This document shows, piece after piece, positions 26,354 to 34,514 of a stretch of DNA of 64,000 nucleotides. Numbering within the stretch: the first letter of the stretch is position 1; each line of letters starts with the position of its first letter. A program made the position numbers and the translations under genes. This DNA comes from Clostridium ljungdahlii DSM 13528 (GTDB lineage: Bacteria; Bacillota; Clostridia; Clostridiales; Clostridiaceae), in the NCBI RefSeq assembly GCF_000143685.1, contig NC_014328.1, forward strand, positions 2,976,001 through 3,040,000, in the 5' to 3' direction. Under the pieces are notes generated by a model. It was not told the origin of the DNA. It searched no databases and worked only from the letters and a program-made list of their open reading frames with translations.

Positions 26354-26420
26354 CGAATCTCTCACCTTAAAGTCACATAGATGTAAGTTGAGAGTTCTAT
26401 TATATAGGTAAAACATGAAA
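26347..26420 (+). promoter_or_regulatory. Promoter region of ABC/FtsX operon (copy 2 of duplicated segment)
   Basis: TCTCACCTTAAAGTCACATA, GATGTAAGTTGAGAG and TATTATATAGG are shared with 20451-20526 upstream of the other ABC operon. TCACA-N4-TGTAA inside it is an imperfect inverted repeat that could bind the response regulator. It overlaps the last codons of the kinase gene. Confidence 0.6.
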
Positions 26421-26435
26421 AGGGAGGCTCACATA

Positions 26436-27119
26436 ATGGAGTTTTTAAAAATTGAAAATTTATGCAAGGTCTACGGCACTGGTGAAAATCAGGTTACCGC
26501 GCTTGACCATGTTTCACTTACAATAGAAAAAGGAGGATTTACTTCAATTATCGGTTCCTCTGGCTCTGGTAAATCCACTTTGCTGCATGCTATCGCTGGT
26601 GTGGACGTGCCAACAAGCGGAAAGATATATTTGGAGAGTCAGGATGTATATGCCCAGAACAATGAAAAACTTGCCATCTTCCGCAGGCGTCAGGTTGGAC
26701 TGATTTACCAGTTTCACAACCTCATTCCCACTCTGAATGTTGTTGAAAACATCACATTGCCTATACTGATGGACAAACGAAAGGTCAATAAGAAGAGGCT
26801 GAATGAATTGCTGGAATTGCTTGGGCTAAAGGGACGAGAAACACATTTACCCAATCAGCTTTCAGGCGGTCAGCAGCAGCGTGTTTCCATAGGACGTGCT
26901 TTGATGAACGCTCCGGCGGTCATGCTTGCCGACGAGCCAACGGGTAGTTTGGACAGTCGAAATGGACATGAAATTATAAAGCTGCTTAAAGAAAGCAATA
27001 AAAAATATAATCAGACACTTATTGTTGTTACACATGACGAAAATATTGCTTTGCAAGCAGACCGCATTATCGGCATATCAGACGGCAAAGTAGTGAGAGA
27101 CGAGAAGGTGAGACCATGA
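26436..27119 (+). CDS. ABC transporter ATP-binding protein (BceA/MacB type)
   Basis: 227 residues from ATG 26436 with AGGGAGG 8 bp upstream; an ATG at 26415 is in frame but inside the promoter repeat. Walker A GSSGSGKSTLLHAI, Q-loop YQFHNLIPTLNVVENI, signature LSGGQQQRVSIGRAL, Walker B VMLADEPTGSLDS and H-loop VVTHDENIAL. The short single-domain form is typical of ATPases paired with FtsX-like permeases. Overlaps the permease start (ATGA). Confidence 0.92.
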   Translation: MEFLKIENLCKVYGTGENQVTALDHVSLTIEKGGFTSIIGSSGSGKSTLLHAIAGVDVPTSGKIYLESQDVYAQNNEKLAIFRRRQVGLIYQFHNLIPTLNVVENITLPILMDKRKVNKKRLNELLELLGLKGRETHLPNQLSGGQQQRVSIGRALMNAPAVMLADEPTGSLDSRNGHEIIKLLKESNKKYNQTLIVVTHDENIALQADRIIGISDGKVVRDEKVRP

Positions 27120-29704
27120 ACATTTTCAACAAAGTTACCCTGCAAGGCATGAAAAAGAGCCGCACACGAACAATTGTAACGATTATCGGAGTTGTACTGT
27201 CTGCTGCCTTGATTACGGCAGTCGTCACTTTTGGCGTTTCCCTGCTGAACTATATGTCAAACGGTGAGGCTCACAAATACGGCGGCTGGCACATCAAATT
27301 TGAGGATGTGGATTCTTCTTTCGCAGCTAAGCAGGCAAGTAACAACAAAGTTGCAAACACCACATCATTTAAAAATATTGGCTACGCAAAACTTAATGGT
27401 GGAAAAATTCACAGCAAACCGTATTTTTTTATCGCCGGATTCAGCAAGAAAACATTTAATGCTCTTCCCCTCACATTGTGTGCCGGCAGGTTGCCAAAAA
27501 ACAACAGAGAGATTGTTGTTCCTGAGAGAGTTGTAATAAAAGATGGCATTAAGTTACGTGTGGGTGACACGCTTACCCTTGCTATTGGAAGCCGCATGAA
27601 TGGAAACAAAAGTCTTGGTCAACATGACCCTTACATTTCCGGGAAAGAAACTCTTGTGCCCAAAACAGAGAAAACTTATACAGTGGTCGGTTTCTGCGAA
27701 ACGCCTCACTTTGATGAAGATTCTGCACCTGGATATACCGCAATTACAACTGCAGATGCAGCAGACACAGCAAACAATCTCAGCTTGTTTGTCACGCTAA
27801 AAAAACCGTTTGAGACTCATACTTATGCAAAAAATGCAGCTGAAGGTCATGCTTACATCTTTAATAGTGATGTGCTGCGTTTCATTGCTCTTTCAAACGA
27901 TCAAAGCGATAAGGTGTTCAATGCATTTTTGTACTCAGCCGGTGCCATTGTACTCATCATAATTATGATTGGTTCTATTTTTCTGATTTATAATTCATTC
28001 AACATCTCCTTGAACGAGCGCACACACCAATTCGGGATTCTCTCATCGGTGGGAGCCACCCCAAAGCAGCTGCGCCATTCAGTGCTGTTTGAGGGACTTT
28101 GTATTGGTGCTATTGGTATCCCAATTGGTGTTATCATTGGTATAGCCAGCATCAAACTTGCGATTAGTATTGTCGCCAAAAACTTCGCAAACGTTCTTTT
28201 CGCCAATGTACCTTTGACATTGACAGTGTCCGCTCCCGCAATCATTGCAGCAGTAGTGACCAGCATGATCACAATCCTGATTTCGGCAGATATTCCAGCT
28301 CGCAAGGCTGCCAATATGCCAGTTATGGAGTGTATTCGCCAGACGAATGATGTCAAAGTCGAATCAAAAGCTGTGAAAACGTCAAAACTTGTGGAGCGTA
28401 TTTATGGATTGGAGGGAACTCTTGCATTAAAGAACTTTAAGAGGAACAAAAAGCGTTATCGCAGCATTGTGCTGTCACTTGTTTTAAGTGTAGTGTTATT
28501 TATATCGACCAGTGCCATGGTAATAGATTTGAAACAGGTGTCGGCGGGTGCAAAAGAGGTTACTAATAGTGATGTCGGTTTTGGCACACATGATATGAAA
28601 GACAGCGAAATGCTGCAACTTTACGATGAACTAAAAAACGTCGATGGTGTTGACGAAAGTTCGTATCAAGTTGTTATGAATTATTTCTGTGCTGCCAAGG
28701 GCAGTGATCTTTCAGACGCTTACAAGAAGTCGGAAGGTTCACATTCGCCGAACGAAACGGTGAATCTGCCAGTGCAAATCCAATTTTTAGATGACAGTAC
28801 CTATCTGAAGATTGTCAAAAGTTTAGGTTTGCCCGCAGATAAATATACCGGACAAAATGCGAAATTAATCGGCGTTGCCAAAGTGGACAGCCACGACAAT
28901 CAGAAAACGGCCAGCCAAATTCCGAATGTGTTCAAGAGTTCTGTCACCAATTTTACCATTTTTCCCGAAACAAATGGCAAGCCGGAGATGAAACAGGGAT
29001 ATAATGTAGGTATTACATTTATGAACAATTTTATGCCGCCTGATACACCTCCTATCTTAACAGACATAAAACAAAAATCAGGTGGAATTTATGTAACTGC
29101 CCCATATTCACTCAAGGAAAAGTTTAATGCCACTGGTACTCCTGCAGATATTATAACTAAGGGCATGACATTTCAGTCAAAGAACCCATCGAAGTCATCG
29201 GATAAAATGAAAGAGATAGTTCAGGATATGGGAATTACAACCCCGTACATCCTTTTGAATATGTCTGGAGCGCTTGATCAGAGCCGCAATATGATATTCA
29301 TTGCCGATGTGTTCTCTTATGCTTTTATAATTATGATTTCGCTGATTGCAGTTGCCAATGTGTTCAACACAATTTCCACGAATATCAAGCTGCGCAGACG
29401 TGAACTTGCCATGCTTCGCTCTGTGGGAATGTCCGACCACGATTTCCAAAAGATGATGAATTTCGAGTGTATCTTTTATGGCATGAAGGCGCTGATCTTC
29501 GGGCTTCCCCTGGCAATCATATTTTCATGGTTCATGCACAAAGAAATGAACGGCAGTGAAAGTGGAAGCTTTGTGATGCCGTGGGCCAGTATCGGAATCA
29601 GTATATTTGGCGTTTTATTTATAGTGTTCATTACAATGCTGTATTCTATTAGAAAAATAAAGAAAGAAAATATTATTGACGCACTTCGGGATGACATGGA
29701 TTGA
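27116..29704 (+). CDS. FtsX-like ABC permease (BceB-like)
   Basis: 862 residues. An N-terminal helix (TRTIVTIIGVVLSAALITAV), a large extracytoplasmic domain (~45-270), three helices with the FtsX motif around GAIVLIIIMIGSIFLIYNSF and the coupling segment RTHQFGILSSVGATPKQLRH, then a second helix at ~455-475, a second extracytoplasmic region (~480-735) and three final helices with RRRELAMLRSVGMSDHDFQK. The duplicated FtsX plan without a peptidase is MacB/BceB/VEG-type. Together with the kinase it likely forms a sensing and detoxification module for a cell-envelope-active peptide. Confidence 0.9.
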   Translation: MNIFNKVTLQGMKKSRTRTIVTIIGVVLSAALITAVVTFGVSLLNYMSNGEAHKYGGWHIKFEDVDSSFAAKQASNNKVANTTSFKNIGYAKLNGGKIHSKPYFFIAGFSKKTFNALPLTLCAGRLPKNNREIVVPERVVIKDGIKLRVGDTLTLAIGSRMNGNKSLGQHDPYISGKETLVPKTEKTYTVVGFCETPHFDEDSAPGYTAITTADAADTANNLSLFVTLKKPFETHTYAKNAAEGHAYIFNSDVLRFIALSNDQSDKVFNAFLYSAGAIVLIIIMIGSIFLIYNSFNISLNERTHQFGILSSVGATPKQLRHSVLFEGLCIGAIGIPIGVIIGIASIKLAISIVAKNFANVLFANVPLTLTVSAPAIIAAVVTSMITILISADIPARKAANMPVMECIRQTNDVKVESKAVKTSKLVERIYGLEGTLALKNFKRNKKRYRSIVLSLVLSVVLFISTSAMVIDLKQVSAGAKEVTNSDVGFGTHDMKDSEMLQLYDELKNVDGVDESSYQVVMNYFCAAKGSDLSDAYKKSEGSHSPNETVNLPVQIQFLDDSTYLKIVKSLGLPADKYTGQNAKLIGVAKVDSHDNQKTASQIPNVFKSSVTNFTIFPETNGKPEMKQGYNVGITFMNNFMPPDTPPILTDIKQKSGGIYVTAPYSLKEKFNATGTPADIITKGMTFQSKNPSKSSDKMKEIVQDMGITTPYILLNMSGALDQSRNMIFIADVFSYAFIIMISLIAVANVFNTISTNIKLRRRELAMLRSVGMSDHDFQKMMNFECIFYGMKALIFGLPLAIIFSWFMHKEMNGSESGSFVMPWASIGISIFGVLFIVFITMLYSIRKIKKENIIDALRDDMD

Positions 29705-29965
29705 TTCAAAGCCGATATTCACTTGATAAAAAATCCCCACTTCTTCAGGCTATACATTGCACATAACTTTGGAATTTAATTGGTAAGCTGTTCAAGCCTT
29801 ATGGAATACGGATTTTTGAGTATCCGCCAAGAAATTAATACCAATTAATTGCAGATTAATTATAAAGTTTTGAGATGTAAAAAGAGCTTTAAAGCATCAA
29901 TTTACACCAGTATGTTTCAATTAAGCTATATAAAATGTTCAATTTATCTATGAGTTTGTTTTTTT

Positions 29966-29999
29966 ACACATTAATGGTAATTAATTACCATTAATGTGT
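29966..29999. repeat. 34 bp perfect palindrome
   Basis: A perfect palindrome with half site ACACATTAATGGTAATT (29966-29982) and its exact complement to 29999. A T run precedes it on the plus strand, not after, so it is not a standard terminator for either neighbour. The surrounding gap 29705-30077 otherwise holds only TTAATTGGTA and TACCAATTAATT stretches near 29776 and 29838. Confidence 0.7.
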
Positions 30000-30077
30000 G
30001 CAATGCATAGCTTATAGAAGATAGGAGTATTCCTCAAATTTTGATAAATTAATAGTAGCTATATTTGAAAACATAAT

Positions 30078-30521
30078 TTATTTTTTATATAACATATCTA
30101 TATGTGGAATATTATCCTCTAGATATTCTTCTGAAACTGCTTTAAAGCCAAGGCTACTATAAAAATTAAGTAAATATGCCTGTGCTTGAATTTTTATAGT
30201 ATCTTCTTTTAAAGTATTTTCTATAAATTCAATAGCTTTCAACAGCATTTCTCTTGCAATTCCTTTACCACGATAATTTCTTTTTACGACTACTCTTCCT
30301 ATTGATATTTCATCGTAAGAAACTCCCTTTTCCAAAATTCTTAAGTATGCAACTACTTCTCCATTTTCTTCAGAAAATAAATGATATGAATTTAAATCTT
30401 TATCATCACAATCAAGGTATGCACATTCCTGTTCTACAATAAATACCTTATTTCTCAATGCTAAAATTTTGTATACTTCTTCGACCTTAAATTGATTAAA
30501 CTTTTTAATGTTCCAATTCAT
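30078..30521 (-). CDS. GNAT N-acetyltransferase (ElaA-like)
   Basis: 147 residues. LRNKVFIVEQECAYLDCDDKD is the N-terminal signature of the ElaA branch of the GNAT superfamily, followed by VVAYLRIL and the acetyl-CoA loop IGRVVVKRNYRGKGIAREML (R-x-x-G-x-G/A) and the C-terminal FYSSLGFKAVSEEYLEDNIP. The acceptor is unknown. GGAGG is found 9 bp before ATG 30521. Confidence 0.85.
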   Translation of the reverse strand: MNWNIKKFNQFKVEEVYKILALRNKVFIVEQECAYLDCDDKDLNSYHLFSEENGEVVAYLRILEKGVSYDEISIGRVVVKRNYRGKGIAREMLLKAIEFIENTLKEDTIKIQAQAYLLNFYSSLGFKAVSEEYLEDNIPHIDMLYKK

Positions 30522-30587
30522 TAAATTACCTCCATATATATAATATTAGATTTTAATATAATGCTTAACCTCCTCTAATAAACACAA

Positions 30588-30643
30588 AAGCACTGAATAT
30601 TATTCCTCCTTAAAAAGGCCCTAATGGAATATATTCAGTGCTT
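30588..30643. terminator. Long hairpin upstream of the GNAT gene
   Basis: AAGCACTGAATAT (30588-30600) and ATATTCAGTGCTT (30631-30643) are exact inverted copies; ATTCC/GGAAT extend the stem beyond a one-base bulge. On the minus strand it is followed by TTTTGTGTTT, so it could end a minus-strand transcript from the 30.66-30.93 kb gap, where I see only a possible gene tail (about 16 codons ending RNPIECPD). Confidence 0.45.
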
Positions 30644-30929
30644 CTTAACATCCTTACCCGGGGATAAGAATAAGCATCATATTATTTAATTAATATACAT
30701 GATATCATAAAATTAACTATTGTTCAACAATAAAAGAACTAGTCTGGACATTCAATTGGATTTCTTAGTGCTGCAGGTATATCTTCTTCCTAAAATTCTT
30801 GTAATATAATCTTGCTTTATCCAGTAGCTTTCATTTTATGCATACTTGCCATATAGGTAATTAAGCAAACATATTCACACTTTACCAATATTGCCATATT
30901 ATAATTATTGAAAATTAGGAGGCGATATT

Positions 30930-31184
30930 ATGAAAGAGGACCTCAAGCAAACTGCTGAACCTCAACAATCTACGTGTCCATCAGGATGTTGCACTGGAAA
31001 TGAAATACTTTGTATTTCTATTCCTTGTCCAATAAACATCGTACTTTTGGGCCTTAATCTAACACTCGAACTTCCTTGTGTTAGACTGACTTCTTCTACC
31101 CCATTAACTGCACCACAAATCAATCAACTTGTGCAACCAGTTGCAGGAATTATTTCAAGTCTTGGAACAAGTATAAAAGGATAA
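30930..31184 (+). CDS. Small cysteine-containing protein of unknown function
   Basis: 84 residues. A polar N-terminus with a cysteine cluster (STCPSGCCTGNEILC) is followed by a hydrophobic, proline-spaced middle (PCPINIVLLGLNLTLELPC) and a threonine/serine-rich tail. TTAGGAGG lies 9 bp before ATG 30930, and a strong terminator follows, so it is likely a real monocistronic gene. I recognise no family; the composition would suit a spore-surface protein but this is only a guess. Confidence 0.6.
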   Translation: MKEDLKQTAEPQQSTCPSGCCTGNEILCISIPCPINIVLLGLNLTLELPCVRLTSSTPLTAPQINQLVQPVAGIISSLGTSIKG

Positions 31185-31202
31185 AGCCTTTTAAATATAA
31201 TC

Positions 31203-31240
31203 TTAATACCCTATGTTGTTTTAACAATATAGGGTATTAA
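31203..31240 (+). terminator. Terminator after the small cysteine-containing gene
   Basis: TTAATACCCTATGTTGTT (31203-31220) and AACAATATAGGGTATTAA (31223-31240) form an 18 bp stem with one mismatch, starting 18 bp after the stop codon. No clear T run follows, but the stem is strong. Confidence 0.6.
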
Positions 31241-31319
31241 TTATACATTTGAAACTACTAATTTTACCTATATATTTCAATACAAAGAGCTGAATATAAT
31301 CTTTGATTTACGAACATAA

Positions 31320-31353
31320 AAACGCTATAAGATTTTTAAAATAATACGGCGTT
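31320..31353. repeat. Hairpin repeat R3, copy a
   Basis: ACGAACATAAAAACGC and GGCGTTTCA with an A/T-rich centre match the segment at 33868-33915 closely. A shortened version lies near 33205-33240 (AAAAACACCG then GTTACGTTAAATAAG). The arms are less well paired here than in copy b. It is probably a drifting terminator-like repeat. Confidence 0.45.
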
Positions 31354-31394
31354 TCAGTAAATTATTTACTTTTTAAGTATTACGTTAAGTAGCA

Positions 31395-31425
31395 AAAAGA
31401 CGCATCAACGATTGATACGTCTTTT
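31395..31425 (-). terminator. Terminator of the CmpB-like gene
   Basis: On the minus strand AAAGACGTATCAA and TTGATGCGTCTTT form a stem with one mismatch over a short loop, ending in a T run. It lies 47 bp after the stop at 31472. Confidence 0.7.
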
Positions 31426-31471
31426 GTGAAAGTTACGAACTAATACAACCTCACATTAAGTTAAATCACTT

Positions 31472-32767
31472 TTATGGCAAAACCGCATTTGGATAAATCA
31501 TTTTCATTAAAGTATCAGGATAATATATAGAAAAGAACATTTCCACTTTACCGTTCACAGATATACCAGCCATCCTCAAACTATAATAGTATAGTGCCAT
31601 AGCTGAAACCAATGCATTGAGCACTATAAATACTACAATGCACCACGTAAGTACCTCCCCTAACACCCGTGGGATTTTACCAATATAGTTACTCACGAAT
31701 GGATAAATCACTTTCAGCCATACAATAGCAAGTAGTCCCCAGAACAGACAGTAAAGCAGATTCACCCTACCATCCAGATTAAAAGGCATGCCACTATAAT
31801 CCCAAAAACGGGCACCCAATACCTTTTCTGTAAACACACTGCACGAATATTCATAGGTACTACCTAGGAAGAAGCCCCCCAGAAAGATATATATGTCATT
31901 TTTATCAATTAATCTATGAAGCATTACTGTGGCAATTATTCCACCCAGTCCCCAAACCACACTGAAAGGTCCATATATTAGACTACTGCGGCTCATCAAC
32001 TTACCGGACTTTACCCAGACAAATACGGTTTCAATCAAATCCCCTGCCAGTGCACTGATAAAAAACATCCATACCAGTTTTTCAAAACAAATGCCTTCCG
32101 CAAACTTTTTTTGATCTAGAGCTTTAACAGCAATGACTTCCAATTTGGCATTCTCCAGCTCAGGGAAAGCTTTGTGAATACGCTTTTGCAACCTTGCAAA
32201 AAAACGTTGTCCCATAATCTTCTTTGTATTACTCAAACCTTCCGTTACCTTTAGTTCTAATCTACTTTGTTTACGAATATGGAACGCTACCACAAATGAG
32301 GCAACACCGTCAACCATCAGTAAAGCAAAGAGTATCCAGAGAATAATGCAGAATAACAAATGTGGAATCATCTGACTTACCGTATAGACCAATGGTTGCA
32401 GCAGGGAAATAACCAGCACGGAAGCGCCACTATATGCAAATGCAAAGGTAATGTAGAACCTTGGACTATCATAATTCCACAGGCGTCTTCCGATTATCCG
32501 TCTTAGTAACCCTCCATCAATATACTCAACCACAGTAGCGAGAACGGCATTCCCGACAAACAATGCAAAAGGATTGGCATTCGCCGCCTCTAAAAATTGC
32601 AGACTAAGTATAATACTTAACCCATAGACCGGGCACAGTGGCCCATTCAGCATCCCTCGATTAACGAAATAACCTTTTCGTAAGCTCACAATTAAGACTT
32701 CTACTGCCCATCCTAAAAAAGAGTAAATCAGAAAAAAAGCAAAAAGCTCATATCCCGTATAATGCAT
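31472..32767 (-). CDS. CmpB-like membrane protein with duplicated domain
   Basis: 431 residues, about eleven membrane helices. The CmpB-type (PF06541-like) motif occurs twice: FLIYSFLGWAVEVLIVSLRK with NRGMLNGPLCPVYG in the N-terminal half, and FFISALAGDLIETVFVWVKS with SRSSLIYGPFSVVWG in the C-terminal half. A cytoplasmic basic linker (~175-215) joins them. Most relatives carry one copy, so this is a fused duplication. Often annotated as putative ABC permease without experimental support. Base composition is somewhat richer in G+C than its surroundings. Confidence 0.78.
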   Translation of the reverse strand: MHYTGYELFAFFLIYSFLGWAVEVLIVSLRKGYFVNRGMLNGPLCPVYGLSIILSLQFLEAANANPFALFVGNAVLATVVEYIDGGLLRRIIGRRLWNYDSPRFYITFAFAYSGASVLVISLLQPLVYTVSQMIPHLLFCIILWILFALLMVDGVASFVVAFHIRKQSRLELKVTEGLSNTKKIMGQRFFARLQKRIHKAFPELENAKLEVIAVKALDQKKFAEGICFEKLVWMFFISALAGDLIETVFVWVKSGKLMSRSSLIYGPFSVVWGLGGIIATVMLHRLIDKNDIYIFLGGFFLGSTYEYSCSVFTEKVLGARFWDYSGMPFNLDGRVNLLYCLFWGLLAIVWLKVIYPFVSNYIGKIPRVLGEVLTWCIVVFIVLNALVSAMALYYYSLRMAGISVNGKVEMFFSIYYPDTLMKMIYPNAVLP

Positions 32768-32810
32768 ATTCCCTTTCCCTTCTATAATTCATAATTTTCA
32801 AACCTTAAAT

Positions 32811-32882
32811 TCATTATAATTTGCTATTCTGTACTAGCTAACATTAATTATATGATACACGGTATTATTCAATTTTCAAAGA
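32811..32882. repeat. Dispersed repeat R2, copy b
   Basis: Matches 2385-2456 over about 72 bp (TTTGCTATTCTGTACTAGCT, CAATTTTCAAAG). On the minus strand it contains TATAAT and lies 44 bp before the CmpB-like start, in the same relation as copy a to tsaC, so it may include a promoter. Confidence 0.45.
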
Positions 32883-33633
32883 ATAATTTTGCCTAACTAA
32901 CTGGTAAAAATCTCATTTCATATTTTTGCCCTCTTTCTTCAAAACATTACACAGTAAAGCTTTGGTTATACAAAGTTTAGATGCTCATTAAGTCCTCCCA
33001 TATTGAGTTAATATTTGCTTCAAAATACATGTTACTATATCAGGAGGTATTTAAATTTTGTTTATTATTGCATGTTTCTTGTACCTAAAAATTAGAACAA
33101 ATTTTGTTATCTTTTATTATGGACATACTATCAAGTATTTTATAGGTCTCAAAATACATTATTCTAGTTATTTATAAATCTTCACTAAATTATTTTGTGA
33201 AGATAAAAAACACCGCTTCAGTTGTTACGTTAAATAAGAATTTTGGAACATCTATTTATTGTGAACTACACCCAATTGTAGAAGTGAGGCTTCGTATAGA
33301 AAATGGAGTAATTATAGATTTTTAGCAGACAATAATTATAATAAAACCATATAAAGAAGATGTATTTTAGCTATTGAACATTTAGTTAAATCAACAGCTA
33401 ATGAAGAAAATGAAGCTATCTGGTGGAATAAAAGGATTTTCATAGTTAGCTAATAAATACGTTAAAAGGGTGTTCAGCATCATACTTTATAGGTTATGTT
33501 TGGGATACATTGGCATTACTTTGTCAATAGCTATACCATTAGCAGTAAATGCAAAAAATTTAATGTTTCAATCCAATGCTGCACATGCCTATATAAAATT
33601 ATTATGATATTTTAAAAAAAAGGAGTTAATACT
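32883..33633 (+). other. Decayed region with membrane-protein remnant
   Basis: No intact gene. At 33459-33607 the plus strand reads NKYVKRVFSIILYRLCLGYI, then a hydrophobic stretch and FQSNAAHAYIKLL before a stop, without a start codon or recognisable family. Upstream, short plus-strand stretches such as RIENGVIIDF are interrupted by stops. A shortened R3-like sequence lies at about 33205-33240. The picture is of one or more decayed genes. Confidence 0.4.
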
Positions 33634-33825
33634 ATGAATATTTTGAAAGAACTTATTGTTAGAAGTGTATTAGTTGTTGTATTAAATGATGGGATTATAT
33701 TTTATATAATTGGTAAACGTTCTTAAAAAATAACATTGCCTATAGCAGTGGGAATCATAGCAGTCACATGTATTGCATTAGTAATTAATATTTGGTATTG
33801 TCTACATCGAAATGGGATAATATAA
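33634..33825 (+). pseudogene. Small two-helix membrane protein with in-frame stop
   Basis: From ATG 33634 (AAAGGAG upstream) the frame reads MNILKELIVRSVLVVVLNDG, a membrane helix, then a TAA after residue 30. The same frame then continues without interruption as KITLPIAVGIIAVTCIALVI, a second membrane helix, to TAA 33825. A single nonsense mutation in a 63-codon gene explains this. No family is recognised. Confidence 0.5.
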
Positions 33826-33877
33826 ATATATCTAGATTTACTGATTAATTTGCCTAATATTTGTTTTCCGAACATAA

Positions 33878-33912
33878 AAACGCCATGAGATTTTTTAAAT
33901 AATATGGCGTTT
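33878..33912 (-). terminator. Terminator-like hairpin (R3, copy b)
   Basis: AAACGCCAT (33878-33886) and ATGGCGTTT (33904-33912) pair perfectly over a 17-base loop; on the minus strand a T run follows. It lies 69 bp after the stop of the gene ending at 33981. The same sequence recurs at 31311-31354. Confidence 0.65.
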
Positions 33913-33980
33913 CATATAAATATTCGGTTTCTATTATTGTAATGTTAAATAAGAACATTATAATTAAAATTTTAATAATG

Positions 33981-34385
33981 CTAATAACAAGTAAAGCTTT
34001 TAATTTCTTTTAAGTCCACCCCAAAGTATTCCCATCTTCCCTTTCTATATCTCCAACCAGAAGTAGATGTTTTTCCTACATAGACAAGATATGCCCAGAA
34101 GGATTGACCATTCTTTAACCAAATATATGAGAATCTGTATACACAAGGCGCTATTGCTCCGGAATCCACCGCCATTAAACTTGCCTCCGGTACATCTGAT
34201 AGTTGTGGAATAAAATTAGGTGGCGGTGTTTTCGGTGGACCTTGCTGCTGCTGTCTTTTAAATCCTACTAATTCTCGCCTATAAAAAGTACTAAATGGGC
34301 ATTTATACTGTTTCGCAATATGTGGACAATAATGTATCACATTGGTGTATAAATCACTTATGTCATTGTTTCTATACTTACTCAT
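33981..34385 (-). CDS. Conserved clostridial protein of unknown function
   Basis: 134 residues. The N-terminus has cysteines in NVIHYCPHIAKQYKCPFSTF, then a glutamine/proline linker (KRQQQQGPPKTPPPNF) and an aromatic-rich C-terminal domain (VYRFSYIWLKNGQSFWAYLV, GWRYRKGRWEYFGVDLKEIK) ending in FTCY. GGAGG precedes ATG 34385. It lies 129 bp downstream of another unknown gene with a similar aromatic N-terminus and a cysteine at the end. I recognise no family; a spore-coat role would fit the Q/P linker and aromatic content but is a guess. Confidence 0.6.
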   Translation of the reverse strand: MSKYRNNDISDLYTNVIHYCPHIAKQYKCPFSTFYRRELVGFKRQQQQGPPKTPPPNFIPQLSDVPEASLMAVDSGAIAPCVYRFSYIWLKNGQSFWAYLVYVGKTSTSGWRYRKGRWEYFGVDLKEIKSFTCY

Positions 34386-34514
34386 TAAGTAACCTCCTTA
34401 ATTTTTCATTTTCCTTATCATAATATTTGAAACAAAGTTACATGTTGTAGTCACATTTCTTTTGATAGATATTTCTATAAGCAAATTGCATGCACTAATA
34501 TAACATAACTTGAT

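Noticed and set aside
27988..28356. Long open frame on the minus strand inside the FtsX permease gene
   Set aside because: It is opposite a well-supported membrane protein gene, has no ribosome site and no recognisable domain; it is a codon-usage shadow.
33634..33825. New selenoprotein or recoded stop
   Set aside because: The internal stop is TAA, not TGA, and the product is a plain two-helix protein. The other interrupted genes likewise carry TAA, TAG or frameshifts, so they are treated as pseudogenes.
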